Positions 1 through 7,052 are shown, numbered from the stretch's first letter. The stretch: 10,565 bases of DNA from Lachnospiraceae bacterium UBA3821 (GCA_002368865.1 DFDT01000096.1:1-10565); one strand, 5' to 3'. Notes: generated from the sequence alone by a model not told the origin. Numbers and translations: made by a program.

Positions 1-669
1 GAATTTTCCCACGAGGCAATGGATCACGTGACAGCGGATACCTATGACGCCGTGAGTGAATTTATTAATGTGACCAGCGGTCTCTTTGCCACCGAGCTGA
101 GCAAAAAGGGAACAAATGTGGATATGGAGCCGCCTCTGAGCTTCAAAAACCAAACCGCTACCGGTGATTTTTATGTGATTCCCGTTTATCTGGAAAATAA
201 AAAGATCGACGTGCTCATCTCCGTCAACAGCGAGTTTATCGCCGGTGAGACACCGGAGCAGTTAGGCGACGTGATGCAGCGCGAAGCTGCCGCCGCATCT
301 GCGGACAGCAAAGGCACCGTGCTGATCGTGGACGATTCCAGGATGTCCCGCACCATGCTGCGCAATATTCTGGAAAAAGCGAACTATACGGTGGTGATGG
401 AAGCCGCCAACGGCGCAGACGGTCTGGAGGCATACCAAAAATGCAAGCCTGACATTGTCACCTTGGACATCACCATGCCCCAGATGGATGGCCTGGAAGC
501 CTTGAATCAGATCCTCTCCTATGATCCGAAAGCAAGGGCGATCATGATCACTGCTGCCGGTCAGCAGGATAAGCTGATCCAGGCATTGAAATCCGGCGCA
601 AAACGTTTTATCAACAAGCCGTTTAACGAAGATGAGATCCTCACTAATATTCAGGATGTATTGAAGTAA
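1..669 (+). CDS. CheX-CheY fusion response regulator (5' end cut by window)
   Basis: The reading frame is open to the first base of the window, so the Met at base 19 is probably internal and the true start lies outside. Numbering from that Met, residues 1-90 match the C-terminal half of a CheX/CheC-type phosphatase domain. They carry the active-site pattern D10-x3-E14-x2-N17, followed about 21 residues later by a Pro pair (38-39). A full CheX domain would need roughly 90 more residues upstream. Residues 99-216 are a complete receiver: acidic pair D105-D106, phosphoacceptor D150 in LDITMP, T178 and K200 before Pro. There is no DNA-binding domain. From family knowledge, CheX dephosphorylates CheY-P, so one chain holds both a phosphatase module and a potential substrate module. 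I infer a role in chemotaxis or a related phosphosignalling output. The gene ends at a strong hairpin terminator. Domain calls are confident; the partner is unknown. Confidence 0.88.
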   Translation, partial: EFSHEAMDHVTADTYDAVSEFINVTSGLFATELSKKGTNVDMEPPLSFKNQTATGDFYVIPVYLENKKIDVLISVNSEFIAGETPEQLGDVMQREAAAASADSKGTVLIVDDSRMSRTMLRNILEKANYTVVMEAANGADGLEAYQKCKPDIVTLDITMPQMDGLEALNQILSYDPKARAIMITAAGQQDKLIQALKSGAKRFINKPFNEDEILTNIQDVLK

Positions 670-676
670 AATAAAG

Positions 677-730
677 GAACCCCGCGACTGACTCCGCCCA
701 TGCGGAACAGGTCGTGGGGTTCTTATTTTA
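677..730. terminator. Bidirectional intrinsic terminator between convergent genes
   Basis: Bases 677-688 pair with 711-722 in a 12-bp stem with one G-U wobble. The loop holds an inner 5-bp hairpin (693-697 with 702-706, loop CCAT). A T-rich tract follows on the plus strand (721-732), and an A-rich stretch precedes it (666-675), which gives a U-tract for minus-strand transcripts. It lies 8 bases past the CheX-CheY stop and just beyond the stop of the opposing diguanylate cyclase, so it probably serves both. Confidence 0.9.
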
Positions 731-1882
731 TTATCTCCGCCTTGCCTTTGCATCATACATCTGCTCATCCGCCTGCACGATCAAATCCTTTAGCGAAATG
801 TCGGCGGAGGCCTTCGCCGCTCCGATACTCACAGTGAGTTCATACGGCGCCTCTGCTTTCCGATTCAGATCCGTAAGGATCTCCTGTATCTTTTTCTGCA
901 GTCCGGTGATATCCTCCAGACTGTTCGCCCACACCAGCATGACAAATTCATCTCCGCCATATCTGGCAATGTTGGCCCGTCTGTTGAGTTCTCTGCTGCC
1001 CAGGCGCAGTGCATCCGCGATCCGGATCAACGCGGCATCTCCCTCGATATGACCGTAGGTGTCATTGATCCCCTTGAATTTGTTGGCATCGATGAGAAGC
1101 AGATAAAGATTCGAATCCTCCTCATGACTGTGTTTCCAATGCTCAAAGGAGTATACCAGCTGTTTGCGGTTGTTCAATCTGGTCAGCGGATCAATGGATA
1201 TCATTTCATCCACCCAGTTCAAATACATGACAAGGGTGGAGATCGCCAATGTGGCACATGCCAGGGGAAGCTGCGGATATTGAAACTGCAGGATCCCGGC
1301 AATCGCGGGTCCGATAGGGAATAACGCCAGAGAGATCAGCAGTCTGCGCTGAGCAATCTTCTCTTTCTGAAAGGCACCCACCAGCGCCCGGAAACAGGCC
1401 ACAAAAACATAAACATACGACAACAGATATTGAATTGCAAACAGCGGTCCCCTATGATAACTCCCTGCACCGTCCACATAGAACAGAATCCCGGTAAAAA
1501 GATTGCCCACCAGGAGCAGTACCATGATCCATACCAATCCCGATGCGATCCACACCCGCTTCCTGCTCTTCACAAACGGCGCATCCTGCATATATTCAAA
1601 ATAGACAAACCAGAAAAAGCACATCACCGCCGTGGCGAAGAAATAGAGCTCCTTCGCCACCAGGACTCCCGTGCCGCTGTATGGCAGTATGCCGTTCTGC
1701 ATCATAACACAAAAGGTATCCGACATAAAGAAAAGAATCTGAGCATCGATGGCCATGGCAAAATTCCGCTGCGCCACCATCTTGGAAATCCCGCTTGTCT
1801 TAAACCGGATGATGCCGATCAGGATCACGGATACCAGATTAATCTCCAGATATAGGATTGCATATAACTTCTGCATATCCAT
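731..1882 (-). CDS. 7-TM membrane diguanylate cyclase (GGDEF)
   Basis: This 383-aa protein has about seven hydrophobic segments (roughly residues 8-25, 42-62, 73-97, 110-135, 147-170, 181-200, 204-224), then a complete GGDEF domain from about residue 228 to the C terminus. Visible motifs are DPLTRLNNR (231-239), the metal-ligand region LLIDANKFK with D265, the nucleotide-site region NDTYGH, the signature GGDEF at 309-313, and SIGAA near 352. These predict an active enzyme making cyclic-di-GMP from two GTP, with the membrane part as a probable sensor. The product-inhibition I-site (RxxD five residues before GGDEF) is absent: residues 300-303 read NRRA. The ATG at 1882 has a GGGAGG ribosome site 8 bases upstream. 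The gene is transcribed divergently from the EAL-protein operon. The membrane module resembles generic 7-TM sensor regions; its ligand cannot be inferred. Confidence 0.93.
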   Translation of the reverse strand: MDMQKLYAILYLEINLVSVILIGIIRFKTSGISKMVAQRNFAMAIDAQILFFMSDTFCVMMQNGILPYSGTGVLVAKELYFFATAVMCFFWFVYFEYMQDAPFVKSRKRVWIASGLVWIMVLLLVGNLFTGILFYVDGAGSYHRGPLFAIQYLLSYVYVFVACFRALVGAFQKEKIAQRRLLISLALFPIGPAIAGILQFQYPQLPLACATLAISTLVMYLNWVDEMISIDPLTRLNNRKQLVYSFEHWKHSHEEDSNLYLLLIDANKFKGINDTYGHIEGDAALIRIADALRLGSRELNRRANIARYGGDEFVMLVWANSLEDITGLQKKIQEILTDLNRKAEAPYELTVSIGAAKASADISLKDLIVQADEQMYDAKARRR

Positions 1883-1914
1883 ACTTTTTACCTCCCTCTT
1901 TTGTCCTACTTTTT

Positions 1915-1943
1915 ATTTTAAAAAAATTTTTACAGGATCGCAA
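1915..1943 (-). promoter_or_regulatory. Sigma-A-like promoter of the diguanylate cyclase
   Basis: On the minus strand, TTGCGA (1943-1938, 4/6 to the -35 consensus) and TAAAAT (1920-1915, 5/6 to the -10 consensus) are separated by exactly 17 bases of A/T-rich DNA. A start near 1908 would leave a leader of about 25 bases carrying the GGGAGG site. Called by eye. Confidence 0.55.
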
Positions 1944-1952
1944 CACATTCCA

Positions 1953-1989
1953 TAAACTTTTTCTCTGTTTGTGTCGAGATAATTATAAT
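1953..1989 (+). promoter_or_regulatory. Candidate sigma-D-like or sigma-A -10 region of the EAL/pilin operon
   Basis: TAAA at 1953-1956, 16 bases, then GTCGAGAT at 1973-1980 matches the Bacillus sigma-D pattern (TAAA-N15-GCCGATAT) at 4/4 and 6/8. A perfect sigma-A -10, TATAAT, also sits at 1984-1989, but no good -35 is found 16-18 bases before it (TTCTCT at 17). A TATAAT-driven start would fall within a few bases of the AGGAGG site at 1999-2004, so the sigma-D reading leaves a more usual leader. The sequence alone does not decide between them. Confidence 0.4.
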
Positions 1990-2009
1990 AAAAGGGATAG
2001 GAGGGCGTC

Positions 2010-3683
2010 ATGGACAACAGTGCAGTTTATTACCGCATCAGCAAACTATATGACAGCTTTGTTACTTCAACCGGCACAAAGAGTCGTTATTTCTTTATGC
2101 TCGATATTGACAGTGATGTGGCACGCTGGTCCGCTGAGGCAGTGAAAGATTTTGCACTGCCCGGAGAATATGTCCATCATCAGTCCCAGGTCTTCCGGGA
2201 ACTGCTGGCTCCGGAAGACGCCGATTCATTTGCTGCAGATATCCGTGCCATGACCACAAGGCGCCTTGAAAAAAAAGATGCCATGTGGCGTCTGCATGAC
2301 AGAAACGGGAATTACCTCTCCTGCTCGGTAAAATATTTCGCGGTAAAAGACTATGCCGGCACACCGGCCTACATTGCCGCAGTGATCACCAGCCAGGGGG
2401 TGGAGCCCCATACCGATCCCACCACAAGTCTACCCAACCAGGTACGTTTTCTGGAATATCTGCGGGAGCTTTTTGTGACAGGACGGCATGCCGTGATCAT
2501 GCTGATCGGTACCACGAATTTTGCCGAGATCAATACCCTCTATGGCTATACCTTCGGCAACAAAGTGTTGGCCGCATTGGCGGATCATCTGAAAGAACTT
2601 TCAAACGGAGCTGGAAAATTATTCCGCGGGGAAGGCACCATGCTCTTATTCTGTTCAGAGATCATGACCGCATCCGATATGCGCCGCCTTTACATCGGTC
2701 AACGGAACTATGCACTGCATATGTTGACCGTGGATGACACCCGGATCAATGTACGCTTGAGTGCTGGGATCGTTGTGGCAGATGATCCCTCCATCGATGT
2801 CCACGCACTCTTAGCCTGCGCCAAATTTGCCCAGACCAAGTCCCAGAACGAAGCGGAAGGCGAGCCGGTCATTCTCCAGAACGATTACCTGAACGACAAC
2901 GGAAAAACCATCGAACTGGTGAACCGTATCCACAGCGATGTGGAAAACGGCTGCCGCAATTTCGCACTGTTCTACCAGCCGATCCTGCGCGCCTCGGATG
3001 ATAAAGCCATCGGAAGCGGCGCATTCCTGCGATGGGATTGCGAGCCCTTCGGACGCATTTCCCCCGCAGAATTTCTGCTCTGGCTGGAGAATGACAGTTC
3101 TTTCTCCCGACTGGGCAACTGGATCCTGAAAACCGCCATCAGCGACGGCAAAAAAATACTGGAGAAGAATCCTGACCTCATCATCAACATCAACCTTGCC
3201 AACCGTCAGCTGGAGCAGCCGGAATTTCATCAGCAATTGTTGAGTTACTTAAAAGAGCAGAATTTTCCCGGCAAAAATCTGTGTCTGGAACTGACCGACC
3301 GCTGCCGCTTTCTGAATCCAGACTTTCTGAAGCGGGAAGTCATCTATCTCCGATCCTGCGGTATACATGTGGCTCTGGACGGGTCCTGCCTTCTGGATCT
3401 GCGGCTGGTAAGAAGCCTGCCTGTAGATATCATCAAAGTGGGCAGAGATTTTGTGGCACATATGAAAAACAGTGAAAAAGATAAGGCTCTGCTGCGGGCG
3501 CTATGCGCTTTTGCCGCAGAGTCCAAGATCATGATCTGCGCGGAAGGGATCGGAGATGCCGACACCCTGGACATGATCAAAGAATATGATATCTATGCCT
3601 ACCAGGGATTTGTGGCAACAGGGCCTATCCCCTTCGCTGACTTTATGAGGCTGCCGATTGCAATTGGTACAAATATAAAATAG
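2010..3683 (+). CDS. PAS-GGDEF-EAL protein with degenerate catalytic motifs
   Basis: This is a 557-aa soluble protein with no obvious membrane segment. Residues about 25-130 look like a PAS-type sensor, about 135-270 a GGDEF-fold domain, and about 300-550 an EAL domain. The GGDEF signature is replaced by RGEGT (206-210), so cyclase activity is unlikely. In the EAL domain the first catalytic Glu is Gly (G337, GAFLRW for EALLRW), the second Asp of DDFGTG is Gly (D457-G458), and the Asp of KxDR is Gly (K476-V-G-R). Retained are the Asn in NINLANRQL (N395), E427 in LELTD, K476, E512 and Q532. Losing several metal ligands predicts no phosphodiesterase activity, so I infer a receptor, scaffold or regulatory protein. 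The ATG at 2010 follows AGGAGG by about 5 bases. It is divergent from an apparently active cyclase and 10 bases upstream of a prepilin gene. Confidence 0.88.
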   Translation: MDNSAVYYRISKLYDSFVTSTGTKSRYFFMLDIDSDVARWSAEAVKDFALPGEYVHHQSQVFRELLAPEDADSFAADIRAMTTRRLEKKDAMWRLHDRNGNYLSCSVKYFAVKDYAGTPAYIAAVITSQGVEPHTDPTTSLPNQVRFLEYLRELFVTGRHAVIMLIGTTNFAEINTLYGYTFGNKVLAALADHLKELSNGAGKLFRGEGTMLLFCSEIMTASDMRRLYIGQRNYALHMLTVDDTRINVRLSAGIVVADDPSIDVHALLACAKFAQTKSQNEAEGEPVILQNDYLNDNGKTIELVNRIHSDVENGCRNFALFYQPILRASDDKAIGSGAFLRWDCEPFGRISPAEFLLWLENDSSFSRLGNWILKTAISDGKKILEKNPDLIININLANRQLEQPEFHQQLLSYLKEQNFPGKNLCLELTDRCRFLNPDFLKREVIYLRSCGIHVALDGSCLLDLRLVRSLPVDIIKVGRDFVAHMKNSEKDKALLRALCAFAAESKIMICAEGIGDADTLDMIKEYDIYAYQGFVATGPIPFADFMRLPIAIGTNIK

Positions 3684-3693
3684 GGGGGGAAAT

Positions 3694-4338
3694 ATGAAAA
3701 AGGGAAAATATCATATCCAATCGGATCATAAGGGATTTTCATTGATTGAACTGATCATAGTAGTCACCATCATGGCAGTGCTAACAGGTATACTTGTTCC
3801 CATGTATTTGCAGCACGTAGAGAATGCCAACATTGCCAAAGACGTGGACACATTAAATAAAATTGCCCAGGCGCTGACGCTGGAATATACAATTGGCGGA
3901 TATACACCTCAGGATCTATATGAGGATTACTTCGGCGGTACCACAGATACGAATCATCTTGTGGCCGATATGTATAATGCCGGAGAACCGGTACTTGAAA
4001 TTTCCAAAAAGGGAATTGCTTCAAAGAGCTACGGCCAGCCCAATTTTCAGCCCGGCGGATATATTTACGATTCCCTTGCCGCTACCGGCGTCAACGTGGA
4101 AGAAATCCGTACAAAAGGTTCCACAAAATTATTTTACAGTAAGACACTGCAAAACGCAATTGCGCGCAGCAGTGGCCGCAATGGGTATAAACACATCATG
4201 ATGACAATGGATGAAAATGACGTCATCCATGTATGGGTCGGAAGTCGTGGATACGGCACCGGCAGCAAGGCTGGCAAGCACTCTACCACATCCCTGCCTG
4301 ACGCCAGATTTTCTACTGGAGACCTTGTTTATGAATAA
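3694..4338 (+). CDS. Type IV prepilin / pseudopilin-like protein
   Basis: The 214-aa product has a short basic leader of 14 residues ending in Gly, then a class III signal segment: G14 | F15-S-L-I-E19, followed by about 20 hydrophobic residues. This is the standard prepilin peptidase site, with Phe at +1 and Glu at +5. The mature part is about 200 residues with no cysteines. It has a predicted amphipathic helix at about 38-70 and a Gly/Ser-rich C-terminal third. A start at 3694 is supported by the GGGGGGAA ribosome site just upstream. It lies 10 bases after the degenerate EAL protein on the same strand, so the two are probably co-transcribed. No pilus ATPase, platform protein or prepilin peptidase is in the window, so it must rely on machinery elsewhere. 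Whether it is a major pilin, a minor pilin or a type II pseudopilin cannot be told from sequence. Confidence 0.85.
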   Translation: MKKGKYHIQSDHKGFSLIELIIVVTIMAVLTGILVPMYLQHVENANIAKDVDTLNKIAQALTLEYTIGGYTPQDLYEDYFGGTTDTNHLVADMYNAGEPVLEISKKGIASKSYGQPNFQPGGYIYDSLAATGVNVEEIRTKGSTKLFYSKTLQNAIARSSGRNGYKHIMMTMDENDVIHVWVGSRGYGTGSKAGKHSTTSLPDARFSTGDLVYE

Positions 4339-4355
4339 CCTCTCCATGCCACAGG

Positions 4356-5597
4356 TCATATGGTCTTCAACTGAACTGTAAAGCGGATCAATCCGTTTTC
4401 CCAATCCACCTGTAGTTGTCCGCCCAAAATTTCAACCATTTGTTTTGCGATAGAAAGTCCGATTCCATAACCGGACTTTTTATTGTTATGGGATTCATCC
4501 GCCCGATAGAAACGCTCAAAAAAGCGCTCATAGTCCACATCTTTTCCGTCTACATAACTGTTGGAAACGGTCAGCTTCGCGTTATGCTTCTCCGCTGTCA
4601 GCCGCACCGATACGGTACCGTCTGCATCACAATATTTCACCGCATTGTCCAACAGGATCGTCACCAATTCCTGCAATGCTTTCTCCTCGCCCTTTACCCA
4701 GACAGACTTTGCGATTTCCTGCCCAAAGGCGACCCCTGCGGTATGCGCCACCTCCGCAAAAGTTTCCGCCTCCTGTGCGCAGATCTGCGACCAGTCAACC
4801 TTGACAAATTCCGTTTTCTTTTTTTCATCCAACCGGGACAATGTCACCAGTTCCTGGATCAGTCCCGTCATCCGCTCGATCTGACGCATGGTGGACTGGG
4901 TCCATTTATTTTCTCCGTTTTTGGCTTCCAGCATCTCCGTGTTCGCCGAGATCACCGCAAGCGGCGTCTTCAGCTCATGGCTGGCATTGGTAATAAAGCG
5001 CTTCTGCTGTTCCTGGGTTTCGATATAGGGCTGTACAATTCTCCGGGAATACCAGCTGTACAGAAAAAAGTAAACCACCACCACAATGGTTGCCATCAGC
5101 ATCATATACTGCGTCACAACAGCGAGGATCCATGCTCTGCTGGTCGCATCGATAAACACCAGCAAAACACTGCCATCCTCGTTCACTTTCCACTTAAACA
5201 GATACTGACTGCCCTGATTCCATATCCAGCCGTGACGACTCTTATATTTCAGCGCTGTCTTTGTCAGCTTCCGGACCGTATCGGCATTCACACTGTGAAT
5301 AAAAGAAAGATGCATATCCGTGATCTCCCTGTCGGCATCCAGTTCCACGCTGAAATACCGGGTCTCATAAATGATCTCCGGAATGGCTGCCAGATTCTGT
5401 CTGGTCTCTTCATCAATCTCTTCCATCCTGTCAGGAAGCTTTCCGTCATATGTGAGCATCCAGTCCAACAGGATCTCATACTGCTCCGTCACCTGATGCA
5501 TGGCAAGCAGTGCCACAATGCCCAGGACCATGCCCATTGCCATGATCAAAGTCCCCATGGCCAGTGCAATAAAGTTTCTTCTAAGTTTCCTGATCAT
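4356..5597 (-). CDS. Membrane sensor histidine kinase (HisKA/HATPase_c)
   Basis: I chose the ATG at 5597, giving 413 aa. It overlaps the stop of the upstream regulator gene as ATGA, and an AGGAAAGGG site ends 10 bases before it. An in-frame TTG at 5606 is possible but would sit only 1 base after that site. Order: TM1 at about 9-33, an extracytoplasmic sensor loop at about 34-155, TM2 at about 156-181, then a dimerisation domain with H207 in SHELKTPL, the N-box LLDNAVKY (N318) and the G-box GYGIGL (376-381). No clear HAMP domain lies between TM2 and the H-box. The G1 position reads VSNSYVDG instead of a DxGxG motif; the FERFYR segment is present. It is the likely partner of the adjacent OmpR-type regulator. 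The loop stimulus is unknown; the loop has no recognisable fold by eye. Confidence 0.93.
   Translation of the reverse strand: MIRKLRRNFIALAMGTLIMAMGMVLGIVALLAMHQVTEQYEILLDWMLTYDGKLPDRMEEIDEETRQNLAAIPEIIYETRYFSVELDADREITDMHLSFIHSVNADTVRKLTKTALKYKSRHGWIWNQGSQYLFKWKVNEDGSVLLVFIDATSRAWILAVVTQYMMLMATIVVVVYFFLYSWYSRRIVQPYIETQEQQKRFITNASHELKTPLAVISANTEMLEAKNGENKWTQSTMRQIERMTGLIQELVTLSRLDEKKKTEFVKVDWSQICAQEAETFAEVAHTAGVAFGQEIAKSVWVKGEEKALQELVTILLDNAVKYCDADGTVSVRLTAEKHNAKLTVSNSYVDGKDVDYERFFERFYRADESHNNKKSGYGIGLSIAKQMVEILGGQLQVDWENGLIRFTVQLKTI
4381..4399 (+). terminator. Weak candidate terminator of the EAL/pilin operon
   Basis: Bases 4381-4387 pair with 4392-4398 (7 bp including one G-U, loop TCAA), ending in TTTT. 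It is 43 bases past the prepilin stop but inside the 3' end of the convergent kinase gene, and the T-run is mostly within the stem. It may be coincidental; no better terminator is visible. Confidence 0.25.
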
Positions 5598-6256
5598 GCC
5601 AGCCAAACCCTTTCCTGCTCATCCGTCTGTATCTTTACATTTGCTCCGATCGCCGCCAGCTTATCCGTCAAAAACAAAAGGTAGGTCTTCACCAACTCCG
5701 TTCCGGCCTCCGCCTCTTCCGGCCAGATGCGGTTCAGCAGTTCCTCCATGGCATACTGCTTTTCCCTGTTGTGGATCAACAGCTCCATCAATCTGGTCTC
5801 CTGATTGGACAGACTGATGGAATTCACTGCGCTGATGGTGCCGGACTCCGTATTTAACTGTAGATTGTTGATCGTCAGGATCTTTGTCTCGAATACATTT
5901 CGCCTTCTGGTCAGTGCATTGATCCTGGCCAGGAGTTCCTTCATCACAAAAGGCTTTGCCAGATAATCGTCCGCACCGGCATTCAACCCTGCAATCTTAT
6001 CGTCCACCTCGCTCCTGGCGGTCAGCATCAACACCGGAGTCACATTTCCCTCCTCACGCATCTGTGCCAGTGCCGTCAGCCCGTCCATCACAGGCATCAT
6101 GATATCCAGCACGATGACGTCAAAAGCATTCCGCCTGCTCTCCTCCAGTGCCAGCAGACCGTTTTCAAACGCATATACATCATGCTCAAACTCCTGCAGA
6201 TATTCGGTCAGCACATCACGCAGATCATTTTCATCCTCAGCAAGTAGTATTTTCAT
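5594..6256 (-). CDS. OmpR/PhoB-family response regulator
   Basis: The product is 220 aa, typical for the family. The N-terminal receiver (1-118) has the acidic cluster E7-D8, phosphoacceptor D51 in VLDIMMP, T79 and K101 in AKPF. A linker leads to a C-terminal winged-helix effector domain (about 125-220) containing the usual LSNQETRLMELLI and RIWPEE segments. It is expected to bind DNA as a phosphorylated dimer under control of the kinase translated next, with which it overlaps by 4 bases. The ribosome site is only modest (GGGAA 8 bases before ATG), consistent with being an internal operon gene. The gap to the upstream synthetase gene is 59 bases with no terminator, so the three are probably one transcript. 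The target genes are unknown; autoregulation is possible. Confidence 0.94.
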   Translation of the reverse strand: MKILLAEDENDLRDVLTEYLQEFEHDVYAFENGLLALEESRRNAFDVIVLDIMMPVMDGLTALAQMREEGNVTPVLMLTARSEVDDKIAGLNAGADDYLAKPFVMKELLARINALTRRRNVFETKILTINNLQLNTESGTISAVNSISLSNQETRLMELLIHNREKQYAMEELLNRIWPEEAEAGTELVKTYLLFLTDKLAAIGANVKIQTDEQERVWLA

Positions 6257-6280
6257 ATGGTCAATTCCCGCTCTTTCCTG

Positions 6281-6330
6281 TTCTCTGTTTCATTTCTCTG
6301 TTCTTATTTCTCAGCTTACACTTCTCTGTT
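6281..6330 (-). repeat. Three direct copies of AACAGAGAA
   Basis: On the minus strand the nonamer AACAGAGAA occurs at 6330-6322 (inside the last codons of the alarmone synthetase), 6302-6294 and 6289-6281. The last two have starts 13 bases apart. They fill the short spacer before the response regulator gene. They could be regulator half-sites or simple purine-rich sequence; no function is shown. Confidence 0.4.
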
Positions 6331-6942
6331 GACCAGATTACGCAACGTCTGCATGGACACGTCACATGCCGCCAATTCCTCCGCGCAGCGTTTCAGTTCT
6401 CTGCCAATCAGCTCCGGATTCTTGATGTCATGCTTATATTTGATCTCATGCTCCAGTGCAGCCCATGCATCCATGGCGATCGTACGCAGCTGGACCTCGA
6501 TATAGAATTTCCCCGGATTCGCTCCGTCCACATCCTCAAAGGGCGCCGTAAATAAAAGGATCATGTGGTAGCTGCGGTAGCCGTTCGGTTTCGCCTGGCG
6601 GATGTAATCTTTTTCCGTTTCCACCTGACAACCCGGCAGATTTCGCAAAAATTCCACACAGCGGTCCACATCCTCGCGAAAGAGACATACGATCCGAAAA
6701 CCGATGGCATCGTGAATCGTGCGGAGCGCATTCTGCGGACACTCTTCCAGATCCTGCCGTCTGCACTTCTCCCGCATGCTCTCCTCATCTTTGATCCTGA
6801 AATTTAAATGTTCATACACATGGGATCCTGTCCGCTCAAACATCTCCCTGTAAAACGCCTCTATCTGATCCGCAAACAGCTCCATCACCTGCGGCAGGAC
6901 TGTGGTCTGTGCGCCATAAATGCCGAAATCTTTCCCATCCAT
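6316..6942 (-). CDS. Small alarmone synthetase, RelQ-like GTP pyrophosphokinase
   Basis: This 208-aa single-domain RelA/SpoT synthetase has no HD hydrolase, TGS or ACT domain, and is close in size to Bacillus RelQ (about 211). Seen motifs: HLNFRIKDEESMREKC (45-60), with the basic residues expected at the ATP site; DAIGFRIVC (78-86); KDYIRQAKPNGYRSYHMIL (111-129), the GTP-site segment; and IEVQLRTIAMDAWAALEH (148-165), with the catalytic Glu as E149. The predicted reaction is pyrophosphate transfer from ATP to GDP or GTP, making ppGpp or pppGpp in the cytoplasm. The N-terminal segment diverges from RelQ, with about ten extra residues before DAIGFR, so it may be a separate subgroup; I leave the symbol blank. 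An AAGGAA site lies 8 bases before the ATG. It is first in an operon with a two-component system, which suggests alarmone output is linked to that signal or to its genes. Confidence 0.9.
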   Translation of the reverse strand: MDGKDFGIYGAQTTVLPQVMELFADQIEAFYREMFERTGSHVYEHLNFRIKDEESMREKCRRQDLEECPQNALRTIHDAIGFRIVCLFREDVDRCVEFLRNLPGCQVETEKDYIRQAKPNGYRSYHMILLFTAPFEDVDGANPGKFYIEVQLRTIAMDAWAALEHEIKYKHDIKNPELIGRELKRCAEELAACDVSMQTLRNLVNREV

Positions 6943-6977
6943 ATTTGCAATTCCTTCCGCTCCTGTTTCTTTCTCCC

Positions 6978-7006
6978 ATTTTAATCGTCACTTTTCAGAA
7001 AAGCAA
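6978..7006 (-). promoter_or_regulatory. Sigma-A-like promoter of the synthetase/two-component operon
   Basis: On the minus strand TTGCTT (7006-7001, 3/6) and TAAAAT (6983-6978, 5/6) are separated by 17 bases. A start near 6971 leaves a leader of about 28 bases that includes the AAGGAA site. It lies downstream of the preceding gene's terminator, as expected for an independent operon. Confidence 0.45.
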
Positions 7007-7025
7007 CCCAATTGATCATTGTTTA

Positions 7026-7052
7026 TAAAAGATTTAGAACCATAGCCGACAT
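7026..7052 (+). promoter_or_regulatory. Candidate sigma-D (sigma-28) promoter on the plus strand
   Basis: TAAA at 7026-7029, exactly 15 bases, then GCCGACAT at 7045-7052 matches TAAA-N15-GCCGATAT at 11 of 12 positions. It points rightward into the 3' end of the coiled-coil gene, so a transcript starting near 7060 would be antisense to it. No convincing plus-strand gene follows. Confidence 0.35.

Noticed and set aside
5598..5606. TTG at 5606 as the start of the sensor kinase
   Set aside because: It lies 1 base after the AGGAAAGGG site, whereas the ATG at 5597 has 10-base spacing and an ATGA overlap with the regulator stop.
4416..5684. Plus-strand 422-aa reading frame opposite the sensor kinase
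   Set aside because: It lies antisense to the kinase, whose H, N and G boxes are unmistakable. The His/Gln/Cys-rich translation shows no domain.
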